Below, in pieces: positions 12,701 to 21,916 of a DNA stretch of 64,000 nt. The stretch's first letter is position 1; each line of letters opens with the position of its first letter. The stretch comes from Pyrenopolyporus hunteri. Lineage: Eukaryota > Ascomycota > Sordariomycetes > Xylariales > Hypoxylaceae. The notes beneath the pieces are model-generated. The model was not told where the DNA came from, searched no databases, and was given only the letters and a program-made list of their open reading frames with translations. Location: assembly GCA_902806595.1 (NCBI GenBank), contig CADCXC010000046.1, positions 620,001 through 684,000 of the forward strand, in the 5' to 3' direction. The translations under genes and the position numbers were made by a program.

Positions 12701-13130
12701 TATATACGAAATAATATAATAAAAGTAGAATAATAAAAATATTTAAAAAAAGTAATTTAATATTAATTTTTATTAAAAATATTAATTAATATTATTTTAA
12801 TAAAAAATTAATTAATAAATATTTAAAACTTTTTAAAATTAAAAAGATAATAAAATATTATTAATCGATATATCGTATTAAATTATTTATTCGATATTAA
12901 ATATATAACGTTTTTAACGTTTCGAATTTAAAATTATTTATATAAAGGTATAATAAAATATTAACGAAGTAATAAATAATATTTGTCGAAAATAATGTAT
13001 ACGAAGTAAAAGTAATTTTAAAATATAAAAAATAGGAAAAAATAAATAATATTTAATTCGTTAAATGGAATATAATAACGATAACGATTTATAGGAATTA
13101 ACGTCGAAAATATTTTAAAATATTAAAACG
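9700..13130 (+). pseudogene. Degraded pol: RT, RNase H, integrase, chromodomain
   Basis: Plus-strand reading shows Ty3/gypsy pol through RIP damage. At about 9960-10060 it reads IDEILNRLIEVKIFTKFDLK, the family block before the RT catalytic loop. YLNDIFIY near 10200 is the remains of YLDDILIY (Asp codon changed to Asn). At 12082-12279 the short open stretch contains FDFITNF and IIIDRFLKYIFY, followed by ILDRG, the integrase core around DFI.GLP, VDRFSK and SDRGS. The chromodomain at about 13005-13125 reads YEVKVILKYKK, then FVKW. Dozens of stops, mostly TAA from CAA/CAG/TGG codons, make it non-functional. Confidence 0.85.
11080..11470 (+). repeat. 45-bp tandem repeat array inside pol (about 8.5 copies)
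   Basis: The marker TTAATTACGA (or its RIP variants TTAGTTACGA, TTAATTATAA) recurs at 11091, 11136, 11181, 11226, 11271, 11316, 11361, 11406 and 11451, exactly 45 bases apart. The unit is 15 codons and stays in the pol frame, reading roughly NLVTKI-stop-YDKSKII. It lies between RNase H and integrase. Spacing is perfectly kept even though copies differ by transitions. Confidence 0.9.
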
Positions 13131-13189
13131 AAATATAAAAACGTTTTACGGAAAAAATAAATAATTATTACGTAACGATTATATAATTA

Positions 13190-14359
13190 TATTAATAAAT
13201 TATTAAATTAATTGATATTAATTTTAATATTTTTAACTTTTTTAATAGTAATTTTATTCGTATTTTTATTTAAATTATCGAAAGCGAAAATTTATATTAT
13301 ATTTACGAAGTTATTATTATTAAAAAAAACATTTTTACGATTATTATTCGATTTATTAAAATTATTATTATTTATAAAATCGTTATAAAAAAATCGCGTT
13401 ATTTTACTCGTTTTATAAATATAACGAAATTTATTAATAATTCGAGTAAATTTATAAAAAATTTTTATTTATATTTTATAATTTTTATAAAATTTTTATT
13501 AAATTTTTTTTTTAATTTTAAAAGTTTTTTTAATATAAATTCGACGATTTTTATAATAATATTATATCGTTTTATTTTTATTTAAATTATTATTATTTTT
13601 AAATTTTTATAACGTTTTTTTAATTCGAATTTAAGTTAATTTAATAATAATTTAAAATTAATTAAAAAAAAAAATAAAAATTTAAAAAAAATAACGTATA
13701 TTATAAATATTTTATAATTTTATAATATAAAATTAAAATAATTCGACGTTACGAATTATTCGTATCGATAATTTTTAATATATTTTACATACGTTATAAT
13801 AATATATATATTTTATAAATTTATTTAAAAAATATTATTAATAAAAAATAAAAAAAAAGATCGTAGAAATTATTAATTAATAATTTTTTCGTAATAAAAA
13901 ATCGTATTTTTATTATTATTAAAACGTTAATTAATAAAAGTATAAATATAACGTTAATATAAAATAACGCGAAAAGGCGTATAATTATGTTTAAAATAAA
14001 TAAATTCGATATTAATTTCGAATATATTAAAACGTTTATATAAATTTAAAGGTAATTTAACGAATATAATAAAAAAAAAAAACCATTATTGCGATAAAAA
14101 ATTTTATAAAATAAAAAATTAAATTATAATAACGAAATTACGACTTAAATATATAAACGAAAAAAAATTAAAATTTTAAATTAAAATAAAAACGTTATCG
14201 TTCGATTTTAAAAAATTATTATCGAATAACGATATTATTTATAATAAAAAATACGTAAAATAAAATCGATAAATAATAAATACGATAAAAAAGAAAAAAC
14301 CTTATAAAAAAATCGTAACGATTTTTAATTTTTAAAAATAAAAACATTATAAAAAAAAG
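13190..14359. other. 3' internal region of the chromovirus with reversed strand bias
   Basis: From about 13190 to 13640 the plus strand changes from A-rich to T-rich, the opposite of the pol region, then returns to A-rich before the 3' LTR. This could mark an antisense-oriented segment or a further small insertion. No protein motif is recognisable. Confidence 0.4.
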
Positions 14360-14691
14360 TAATTTTATTAAGAAATAAAAATTATTTATTTAAATTAAAT
14401 TTAATATAAAATTATTTTTAATTTAATAAACGATTAAATAAGGGTTAAGTTATAACGAAAACGTTATAAAATAATTTCGATAAAAAAGATAAAATTTTAT
14501 TTTACTTTAAATCATTAAAATAATAATTTATATAAAAAAAATGTAAAATACTTTCGATAAAAAAAATGAAAAATTAAACGTTAATAAATTATTTTTTTTT
14601 TATAATTAATTTGAATTTATTTTATAATAAGTTTTTATAATATTTACTTTACGTATAACATTTATTAAAAAATACTTTTAATAATTTAATA
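14360..14691 (+). repeat. 3' LTR of the chromovirus
   Basis: Direct repeat of the 5' LTR. It starts TAATTTTATTAAGAAATAAA, where the 5' copy has TGTTTATATTAGGGAATAAA, so the expected TG start has become TA. Similarity stops at about 14691, where unrelated T-rich sequence of the outer element resumes. Confidence 0.85.
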
Positions 14692-15872
14692 ATTTTAAAT
14701 TATAATTTAATTTTAATTAATTTTTTATTTATATTTATATATTTTTAATAAAATTTAAATTAAAATTATTCGACGATTATTCGATTATATAAATTTTTAA
14801 ACGATTTAATTTTTTAAAAATTTTTTTAATAATATAAAAAAAAATTTTATCGTATTAAAAAACGATTTATATAAATAAATTATTTAAAAATGTTTTTATT
14901 TTTAATAAAATCGTTTTATAATATCGTTTAATTGTAATTTTATTTTAATTTTTAAGTTATATATAATAAAAATTTTTTATTTTATTTTAAAACGATTTTT
15001 AAAATATTTATTTATTATAATTTTAATCGTAAAAAAATTTGAAAAAATTTTTAAATTTTAATTAATATATTATAATAAATTTTCGAAAATATAATTAATT
15101 TATATAATAAATTTTATCGTTAAATATAAGGTTTTTTTTTAATTATATTTTTAATATAAATTAATATTTTAAAAATTTTTAATATAATTTAATACGATAT
15201 TTTTTATTTTTAAAATTTAATAAAAATTTTATATAATTTTTAATTTTTTTTTCGAATTTTAATTTTTTTAAAATATAATTAATTATCGTAAAATCGTATT
15301 AAAAAATTTTAAAAATTAAATATTAAAAGTTTAATTAAAAGATTTAACGATTTAATCGATTTATATTTAAAAAAAATAATATAATTTCGATTTTTAAAAG
15401 ATTTATTTATATATAATCGTTATATTTTTTTTTTCGACGTTAAAAGTTTTATAAAAGTTTTTTAAATTTAAATATAATTAAAATTAATGATTTTTAATAA
15501 TTATATATACGTAGTTTCGAAATTATATTTTTTATAATATTAAATTTCGTATTTTTAATTTTTTAAAAAATTTTTCGATATAATATAATTAAATTTTTAA
15601 TTCGAATTTATTAAAAACTTTTATAATAATTTTCGAATTATAAAGTTACGTTATTTATATAATAATTTTTTTTAAATTTTTATCGACGATAAAATATTTA
15701 TAAAACGTTATTTTTTTATATAATTAATTTAAATATTTAAATTTATTTTTTTTAATATAATTACGATTTAAATAATTTTAAAATTAAAAGTTTTATAATT
15801 AATTAAAAATTTTATATTATATATGTAATTTTTTAAAAAAGGATGATATTTAAGGGGGGGCGAATTTACCAT
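14692..15872 (-). pseudogene. Right arm of the outer DNA element, possible decayed transposase
   Basis: 1.2 kb of T-rich (minus-strand A-rich) sequence between the 3' LTR and the right TIR, the size expected of a transposase gene of about 380 codons. Minus-strand translation is full of stops. Fragments near 15330-15420 (NLLKIEIILFFFKYKSIKSL) vaguely resemble the region after the second Asp of pogo-type DDE transposases, but this is too weak to name a family. The orientation is inferred from base skew. Confidence 0.35.
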
Positions 15873-15980
15873 TATATCGAAGGTTTGTATTTTTATATAT
15901 AAATTTATATAAGGGTATATCTTTTAGTTATGTTTAGTAAAAAATGGGGCTGTGGAGCGCGCTACTACTTTCTACCCCCG
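15873..15980 (-). repeat. Right terminal inverted repeat of the outer DNA element
   Basis: Reads CGGGGGTAGAAAGTAGTAGC on the minus strand from 15980 inward, the mirror of the left end. This copy keeps more C and G (for example GCTCCACAGCCCCA where the left has ACTCCATAGCTTTA), so it looks less mutated. No direct target-site duplication was seen next to either end: ACAAGTCG on the left, GGACCTAT on the right. Confidence 0.9.
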
Positions 15981-16201
15981 GGACCTATACTTTAGGTAGG
16001 TGGAGCATGGCGCTACACGTAATTGTATTACCCCACTAATCGAGAAACTAAGAGGAAGGCTTCTATTGGCTGAACGGGATCCCCAACTTTTCTCTACCAT
16101 GTAAAACATTTTGTTAACTTGAACTTTGCGGACTTACAGTCCTATCATATTCTTTTTCGCGATATTATTATAGGTAATCCATAAAAACTATGTGAATCAT
16201 A

Positions 16202-18683
16202 ATGGCTACGAATAAAAAACGGAAGCTACAAGCATCCGAGCCCCCGCAAGGTGAGTTTTACTATCGCTATAGTAACCGTCTCTGAAGAAAACTGAACAGA
16301 TGCTTATATCTTCCCAGTCATGAGCGCTTTCGCGCTTCGTAAAAAGCTCCTTAATCAGCCGACTAGTGCTGCGTTGGCCAAGGCAGAAACCGCTGATGAG
16401 CACACATCAGTTCCACCTGCTCCTGAGATTGTAGAGACTAGTAGGACTACTAGGGCTCGGAGTCCTAAAAAAGGAAAGAAAATCCTAAATATTCAGTCAA
16501 CACCGGGTCAGGAAAACGAAAATGATATTAGTCCGGAGGTTTCACTCCCGGACGGCATGTCTGCGGCCGGCAACATCGACATTGCCCCCAATTCTCCTAT
16601 TGTCCCGACAAAAAGCCCCTCGCCTGCCATAGGCGACGATGAAGTACCGGTAGAGCCGTCTAGGGCATTGCCGGTTCAACTTTCCAACTTTAGGCCTTCG
16701 AAAAGCAACTATCGAAGGCGAAAGGATGGGAGGATAGCATTGAAGCTATCCGACGGAGAGGTTCGTTCTCTCACTCCCTACTCAGACCCCTAACTCATTA
16801 TTCTAGCGTCTAGTGATCCTCGGTAGTTACGGTATACATGTGACATCGGGCGAGATCACCGTTAATGGTGCCGTGTTGAAGAGTTCTGATAGAATACACT
16901 GGGTCGATGCACCGCATTGCCATGCGCTTCCCGTCCTTAGGTGCTCAGATGGCGCAAATCTGGAACTACTTTCTCATCCAGGGGCCCTGGATTTGAGAAG
17001 TTTAGGGAGGCTCTCTCCTCAGTTCAGGAAACTATGGAACGACCCCGACTGTCCTCCCGACAAAGGCGTTGCTTTTCCTGATTCGACGTTTCAAATAGTG
17101 GGTATCATCAGAGAACTTTCGGGTTGATGTTGAACTGACAAAATCAATAGTTATACACTTCAGCCGACGGCCCAAGGAGGGCGGCGCTGCAAGATCTGGT
17201 CTCCCCGCCCGAGTGGAATAGGGAAATCTCTAAGTTTATCGTCGCATCTAATTCGAAACCTTGTTCATTTATGATCACGGGGCCCAAATCTTCTGGAAAA
17301 TCCACCTTTGGTAAGATTCTTGCGAACCGACTCATCACCAACCAGTCTAGTAGCTCTAGACGTCGGGCCCACCGCGGTGTGGCTATTCTTGACCTTGATC
17401 CGGGACAGCCAGAATATTGCGTTGCCGGCCAAGTCGCCCTTGTACACCTGACCGAGCCGGTTTTTGGCCCCTCATTTTGTCGTCCGTTATCTTGTCCCGA
17501 ATATCGAATTGTTCGGTCTCATGCGCTAGCGTCTGTATCTCCAGCTTCGGATCCCGAGCTGTATGTAGAGGCCGCTATAGACTTGATGACACATTATCGA
17601 AATACTCTAGGCTCTTACCCACTCATTATAAATACACCAGGATGGATCCAAGGAACGGGGCTGGACCTGCTCACTTCCTTAAACGCCACTCTCAAGCCTA
17701 GCGAAGTGGTGTACATGTCCGAGTCTGGTCCGGCTGAAGTAGTCGAAGCGCTACAGGAATCGTGCAGGGCCACTAACTTCTCTACACTCCCATCTCAAGC
17801 CTCGCAACTTACGTCGAGGACAGCAGCGCAACTTCGTTCAATGCAGACCATGTCATACTTGCATACTGAATCTCAGAGCGTTGGTGCGGATGAACGGATA
17901 ATATGGAACACAAAACCGCTAACAACTGTGCCCCCATGGCAAGTAAGCTACAAAGGCTTAAACCGCGGAATATTTGGGATCATGTGTTACGATTATCAGG
18001 TCCCTTTAGATCTATTAGCTGACGCTATTAACGGCACGATTCTCGCGGTAGTGGGAGTCGAATGCGTTAAGGCGTTCCGGTATCATGCGGAAAACGAGGG
18101 GTCGCCCAACAATGCGGCTATCGATATAATGGATGTCGATATTATCGACAATGGCGGATCTCAGGATTCAATACCGTCCTCCTTTTCGGATTTGGCGGAG
18201 AAGATCATCGCTACTACGCCCGAAGGTATTCCATTCATCGACACAGCAAACGGGACTACACTTGATCCTAAATATTCCCATTCCCTTGGCCTGGTTCTCG
18301 TTCGTGGCATCGACGTTGAAAACAGCGTACTCCAGCTCCTGACGCCCCTACCAGCAGAAAGGATAGAAGAGGTCACGTCTAGGGGGGGACAAATCGTCTT
18401 AGTCAGTGGCAAGTTTGATATACCGAGTTGGGCTTACACTGAGGAATTGTATTATCGGGCTCAAGGGGAGGTAGATGATGGAGCCAATTTGGATGAGTCG
18501 GTGGATACCGATGGTGGTACGGGCGACATCTCTGAGGCTGAGAATGATGGCTTCGCGGAATCCACCGAGGCGGCCCCGGTCCCATGGGTAGAGGTACTAC
18601 ATGGGAACCAGAGACGCGGCGTCGGGTCCAAGGTGTGGAGAGTAAGGCGGGATCTGGGCCGCATGGGTAACGTTACCAACTAA
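16202..18683 (+). CDS. grc3: Polynucleotide 5'-hydroxyl kinase GRC3
   Basis: Four exons: 16202-16250, 16318-16760, 16807-17097 and 17151-18683, giving 771 residues. Introns are 67, 46 and 53 nt (GTGAGT, GTTCGT and GTGGGT donors). The start is the ATG of MATNKKRKLQ, which also supplies a basic NLS-like patch; residues 20-150 are a disordered Ser/Pro-rich leader. Exon 3 opens with RLVILGSYGI and contains WVDAPHCHALPVLR, typical of GRC3/NOL9. Exon 4 has Walker A GPKSSGKST (305-313), DLDPGQPE (342-349) and INTPGWIQGTG (about 420-430). The enzyme phosphorylates the 5'-OH of pre-rRNA left by Las1 cleavage in ITS2, in the nucleus/nucleolus, and is needed for 25S/28S maturation. The start lies only 222 bp from the transposon edge, so its promoter is squeezed against RIP-mutated DNA. 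Confidence 0.9.
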
Positions 18684-19102
18684 TATGTGTCAAATCTTAA
18701 AATCCGATTTGCTCTGCGTCACCTCGATCGCTACATGGGGGTCATATGCGGGAATACAGCAAATACGTAATATTGAGTCGGAAGATGAACCCGAACACGG
18801 AAGTCGTCATTGGTCCTGGCGTCAGCTTGAGCCTTATCGAGATGCGTGGCGTTTTGTGGCTCCCGAATTCCAACCTGTTCCACAGCATTAAGGGGGTGTG
18901 TTGATAGAAATGATCTGACAACAAGGATCATGATCATCCAGAGAACTGATAAAATTGGCCAGGAGCTGAACATCAAGGTAGGTAGGTATGTATATATCCC
19001 TTGTTGACTTTTATTTTGCTCCACTGGACATTTCCGACTTAGTGAAATATAATATATACAAGTACCCAACATGACGATTCGGTCACAACAACTCCATCAC
19101 TA
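18684..19102. other. Intergenic, convergent 3' ends of GRC3 and the GH67 gene
   Basis: About 420 bp. The only ORFs are short and overlap both strands without family resemblance. Holds the two 3' UTRs; a GTAGGTAGGTATG repeat-like motif lies near 18977-18989. Confidence 0.6.
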
Positions 19103-21726
19103 TCAGTCTACCAGTCCCGGCGGTAACACAACGACATAATCCAGCGGCGCCTGCTCACCGCCGTTCGGTTTTCCATCGACGCGCACCACATCGCCCTCCT
19201 TGATGTCGACGCCCTTGAACGTGACCCTGGTCGCCGAGTGGCCGTTAATCCCGTTCGTCGTCGTGTAGCCGAGCTTATTCTCGTTATCGCCGACCCAAGT
19301 GCCCAGGCTCTTATCGTTCAGAAACAGCTCGTACGACGCGCGACCCCCGGCCATGTCGTAGTACGCGACGGCGACGTTGTACGTGCCGGCCGGGAACTTC
19401 AGCGTCGCCGACGCGCTCGCCGTGCCCCCGCTCCCTTGCACGACGCGCTGCCCCGACGCCATCTCGAACGGGTTCGCCGACGCCACCCGGTACCCGCGTA
19501 GCGTCATCGACTCCGCTTCCACCCGCCACGTGTGGTTGCCCACGCGCAGGTGCGCGTCGTTGATCTTGGACAGGCTGTGGTAGAAGTCGTTGATCGCGTC
19601 CCGCCACACGATGGCGTGCCCCGCTTGGTAGGTTAGCCGGAACGCCGTCTCGTTGAACCGCTGCTCGTCAACCAGGCCCTTGAGCTTCTCCCATTCGGCC
19701 GGGAATGTGGCGGCTGTTTCGGCGCCCGCGTAGTCTGTGGGAGGCTTGGTTAGCGGCTACCCGATTCTGAGATGGATGGGGGAGAATTCAGAATGAATGG
19801 CGTTTGGAAGTTGGAGTAAGGGGCGCGGGAGGAATTGGGCTAGGTTAACATACGAGCATCATAGAAGTGTTGGATGACCGTCTTGCCGTTCTTGAGCACA
19901 TGCGTATACGGGACGTGGTGGAACCATAGGACCAAGTCATCGGGCGTTGTTTCGATGTCCTCGAACACGGAAGCGACCTCGGAAGGGTACTGGCCGGCAA
20001 ATCCGGTGCCGTTTTTGACCGTGCGGTCCATCCCGATGCCGTAGGCGTCCGCGCGCGTCCATTGGCCCCAAGCGTTGTTGTCCATGGACTGCGGGTTAGG
20101 TCCGTAGTGCGGTCCGGTGATATCTGCAAGGGTTTGGATTCCTAAATTGCCCGTGTAATTCTCATACGCCGGCCACGAATCCATCGATATGCGCGTGATG
20201 GTCTCACGAACGGTGTCATCCAGCCCAAAGGTCAACCGCGTCCAATCCTCCAGAATCTTCACCGAGTCTTCCGTTGGGTCCCAAGCCAGCCGGCCGTAAG
20301 CGTACAAGTTGGACATGGCAAGGTGCGAGCCCAGCCAGTTGGCATTCTGGCCAACGTTCACGACGGCCGCATAGCCTGTTATCGTCTTATTGAAGCGCTT
20401 GCCTGATAGAATGTCCGTGCCAATTACGGACTTCTCGCCATCTACACGCAGGTCGAAGTCGAGGATCGTCCTCCAGAGTGGCGGTAAATAGACCAGGTGG
20501 CACTGCTGGCCTAGGTATTCCTGCGTGACCTGTAGCTCGATGGCCGTAGCCGTCTGCTTCAGGTGCGCGAAGAGTGGCGACGGGGGTTCCCGCACCTGGA
20601 AGTCGATCGGCCCGTATTTAATCTGCACCACCACGTTATCGTCAAACTTGCCATCAAGACCGTTGAAATAGTCAACTGCCGCGTTTGCGCGATCATCCTT
20701 CCAGTTTCTCTCGTTGAGACGCTGATTATCGTAGACGAAAGCACGGAACATGACAATACCGCCGTGTGCCTTAACGGCCTTAGCAAATAGGTTAGCACCT
20801 TCGGCGAGCGTGCGACCGTAAGTTAGAGGGCCTGGTTGACCTTCCGAGTTGGCCTTAACGAGGAAACCGGCCAAGTCCGGCACTCGTTGATAGAGCTTAT
20901 CCGCGATGCCGGTCCACCAGGAAATGACGCTTTTGTCCAGGGGATCGGAGGTCCTCAGGCCACCAAGCGATTGAGGCGACGCAAAGTTGAGCGAAATCCC
21001 GAGCTGGACACCGTAGGGCCTCATAGCGTCAGCAACCCTAGCCAACCCGGCCATACTTGAGTCACTGAGTATGTTAGCGTTCGCGTTGACATTGTTAATA
21101 ACGATCGCGTTCACACGAATCGAAGCCAGCAGACGGGCGTACTCCGCCACCCGCTTCATATCCGAGGCGATAGTGTTGCCGCTGAAGAAGATGGAACGGC
21201 CGGCATAACCGCGTTCGATAGTCCCGTCCATGTTGTCCCACTGGTTGATCCATCGAACATTGGCACTAGGATTCGTAGCATAGGATACCTCCGTAAAATT
21301 CGCCTGAGCCAGTCTAGACAAGTATTCGAATGCACCATATAATGCTCCGCGCTCATTCTGGCCCACAATCTCGACTGTGTCGCCCTTGGTGCTTAGCCAG
21401 AAGCCATCTTGCAGCAACTCGGGCGTCTCGATTGAGATGCCAGAGCTGTTGAAGGCGGCAACAGTGCCTACAACCACAGAGGGGCCTTCACCGGCCTCGT
21501 GCGTTACATCAAGCGTCTTGCCGAGGATACCCTCGATGCCCTTCTGTAATTCTTGACCGGCGACGTAGACGGGGCTTTTTTCTGTAGCATTGAGAGCGAC
21601 GATGTTAGAAGGGACAACAGCCTGCCCAGCAATATCGGAAGGCAACGGGGCATATCGTAACCATGCACTTCGTCCGTCCTCCGCGGCCACAAGACCGAGA
21701 GTAGCCAAAAGCCAGAGTCCACGCAT
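19103..21726 (-). CDS. aguA: Extracellular alpha-glucuronidase, glycoside hydrolase family 67
   Basis: Two exons, 21726-19854 and 19734-19103, joined across a 119-nt intron (GTATGT...ACAG) to restore IQHFYDAHYAGAET; 834 residues, the usual length for fungal GH67. Residues 1-15 (MRGLWLLATLGLVAA) form a signal peptide, so the enzyme is secreted. It shows the N-terminal domain, a TIM barrel with IKYGPIDFQVREPPSPLF (363-386) and the C-terminal helical domain. From the family mechanism, E295 (KANSEGQPGP) is the candidate acid, and D375 and E403 the candidate bases. It removes 4-O-methyl-glucuronic acid from the non-reducing ends of xylo-oligosaccharides, working with xylanases in hemicellulose breakdown. 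The second exon is visibly more GC-rich than the first. XlnR- and CreA-type sites lie upstream. Confidence 0.95.
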
Positions 21727-21799
21727 CTTGCTGCACCCAGGCTTAATCGATAGAGTCCCTGATACCCATAGGGATCTACATCTGTCAATTCAGAGAACC

Positions 21800-21807
21800 C
21801 CCCGGGG
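21800..21807. promoter_or_regulatory. CreA-type carbon repressor site (overlapping, both strands)
   Basis: CCCCGGGG is an overlapping palindromic match to the SYGGRG consensus, 74 bp upstream of the GH67 start. It fits glucose repression of a hemicellulase gene but is only a short consensus match. Confidence 0.4.
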
Positions 21808-21909
21808 CCCCTCCCGTTTATACATGGTCCCTACACAAGGCGGTGGGAGCTCGTTGGAGGGAACTAAACGTTCCGTCCCCCGAGAGCTAGGTAGACAACG
21901 TGACTTTCA

Positions 21910-21916
21910 GGCTAAA
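21910..21916 (+). promoter_or_regulatory. XlnR/Xyr1-type site GGCTAAA upstream of the GH67 gene
   Basis: GGCTAAA about 185 bp upstream of the alpha-glucuronidase start, matching the GGCTAA(A) consensus of the xylanolytic activator XlnR in Aspergillus and relatives. Position and gene function fit; a 7-mer alone is weak evidence. Confidence 0.5.

Larger units (their letters stand above)
7489..14691 (+). mobile_element. Ty3/gypsy chromovirus, RIP-inactivated, about 7.2 kb
   Basis: Two direct repeats of about 331 bp (7489-7819 and 14360-14691) flank a 6.5-kb internal region. In plus-strand translation, riddled with stops, the order is gag-like region, reverse transcriptase (about 9720-10270), RNase H (about 10480-11060), a 45-bp tandem array (about 11080-11470), integrase (about 12070-12600) and a chromodomain (about 13000-13130). 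RT-RNaseH-integrase order defines Ty3/gypsy, and the terminal chromodomain places it among chromoviruses. Boundaries are accurate to a few bases only, because the TG..CA ends are mutated. A 5-bp target duplication cannot be judged in such AT-rich DNA. Confidence 0.88.
7232..15980. mobile_element. Nested transposon block, RIP-degraded AT-rich DNA
   Basis: An 8.7-kb block of extreme AT content bounded by inverted repeats, holding an LTR retroelement inside a DNA element. Apart from the two pieces of the outer element (7232-7488 and 14692-15980, about 1.5 kb together), everything is the retroelement. Nearly all remaining cytosines lie in CpG, while CpA is almost absent, and differences between the paired repeats are overwhelmingly C/T or G/A. 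This is the signature expected of repeat-induced point mutation. No intact gene survives; the longest ORF is 65 codons. The flanking DNA returns abruptly to normal composition at both ends. Confidence 0.92.

Noticed and set aside
7300..15860. Interpretation of the AT-rich block as a centromere or mitochondrial insertion
   Set aside because: Paired LTRs, TIRs and readable gypsy pol explain it fully; no mitochondrial gene is present.
7232..15980. CRISPR or prokaryotic mobile element
   Set aside because: The 45-bp array has no spacers and is coding; all surrounding genes are fungal with introns.
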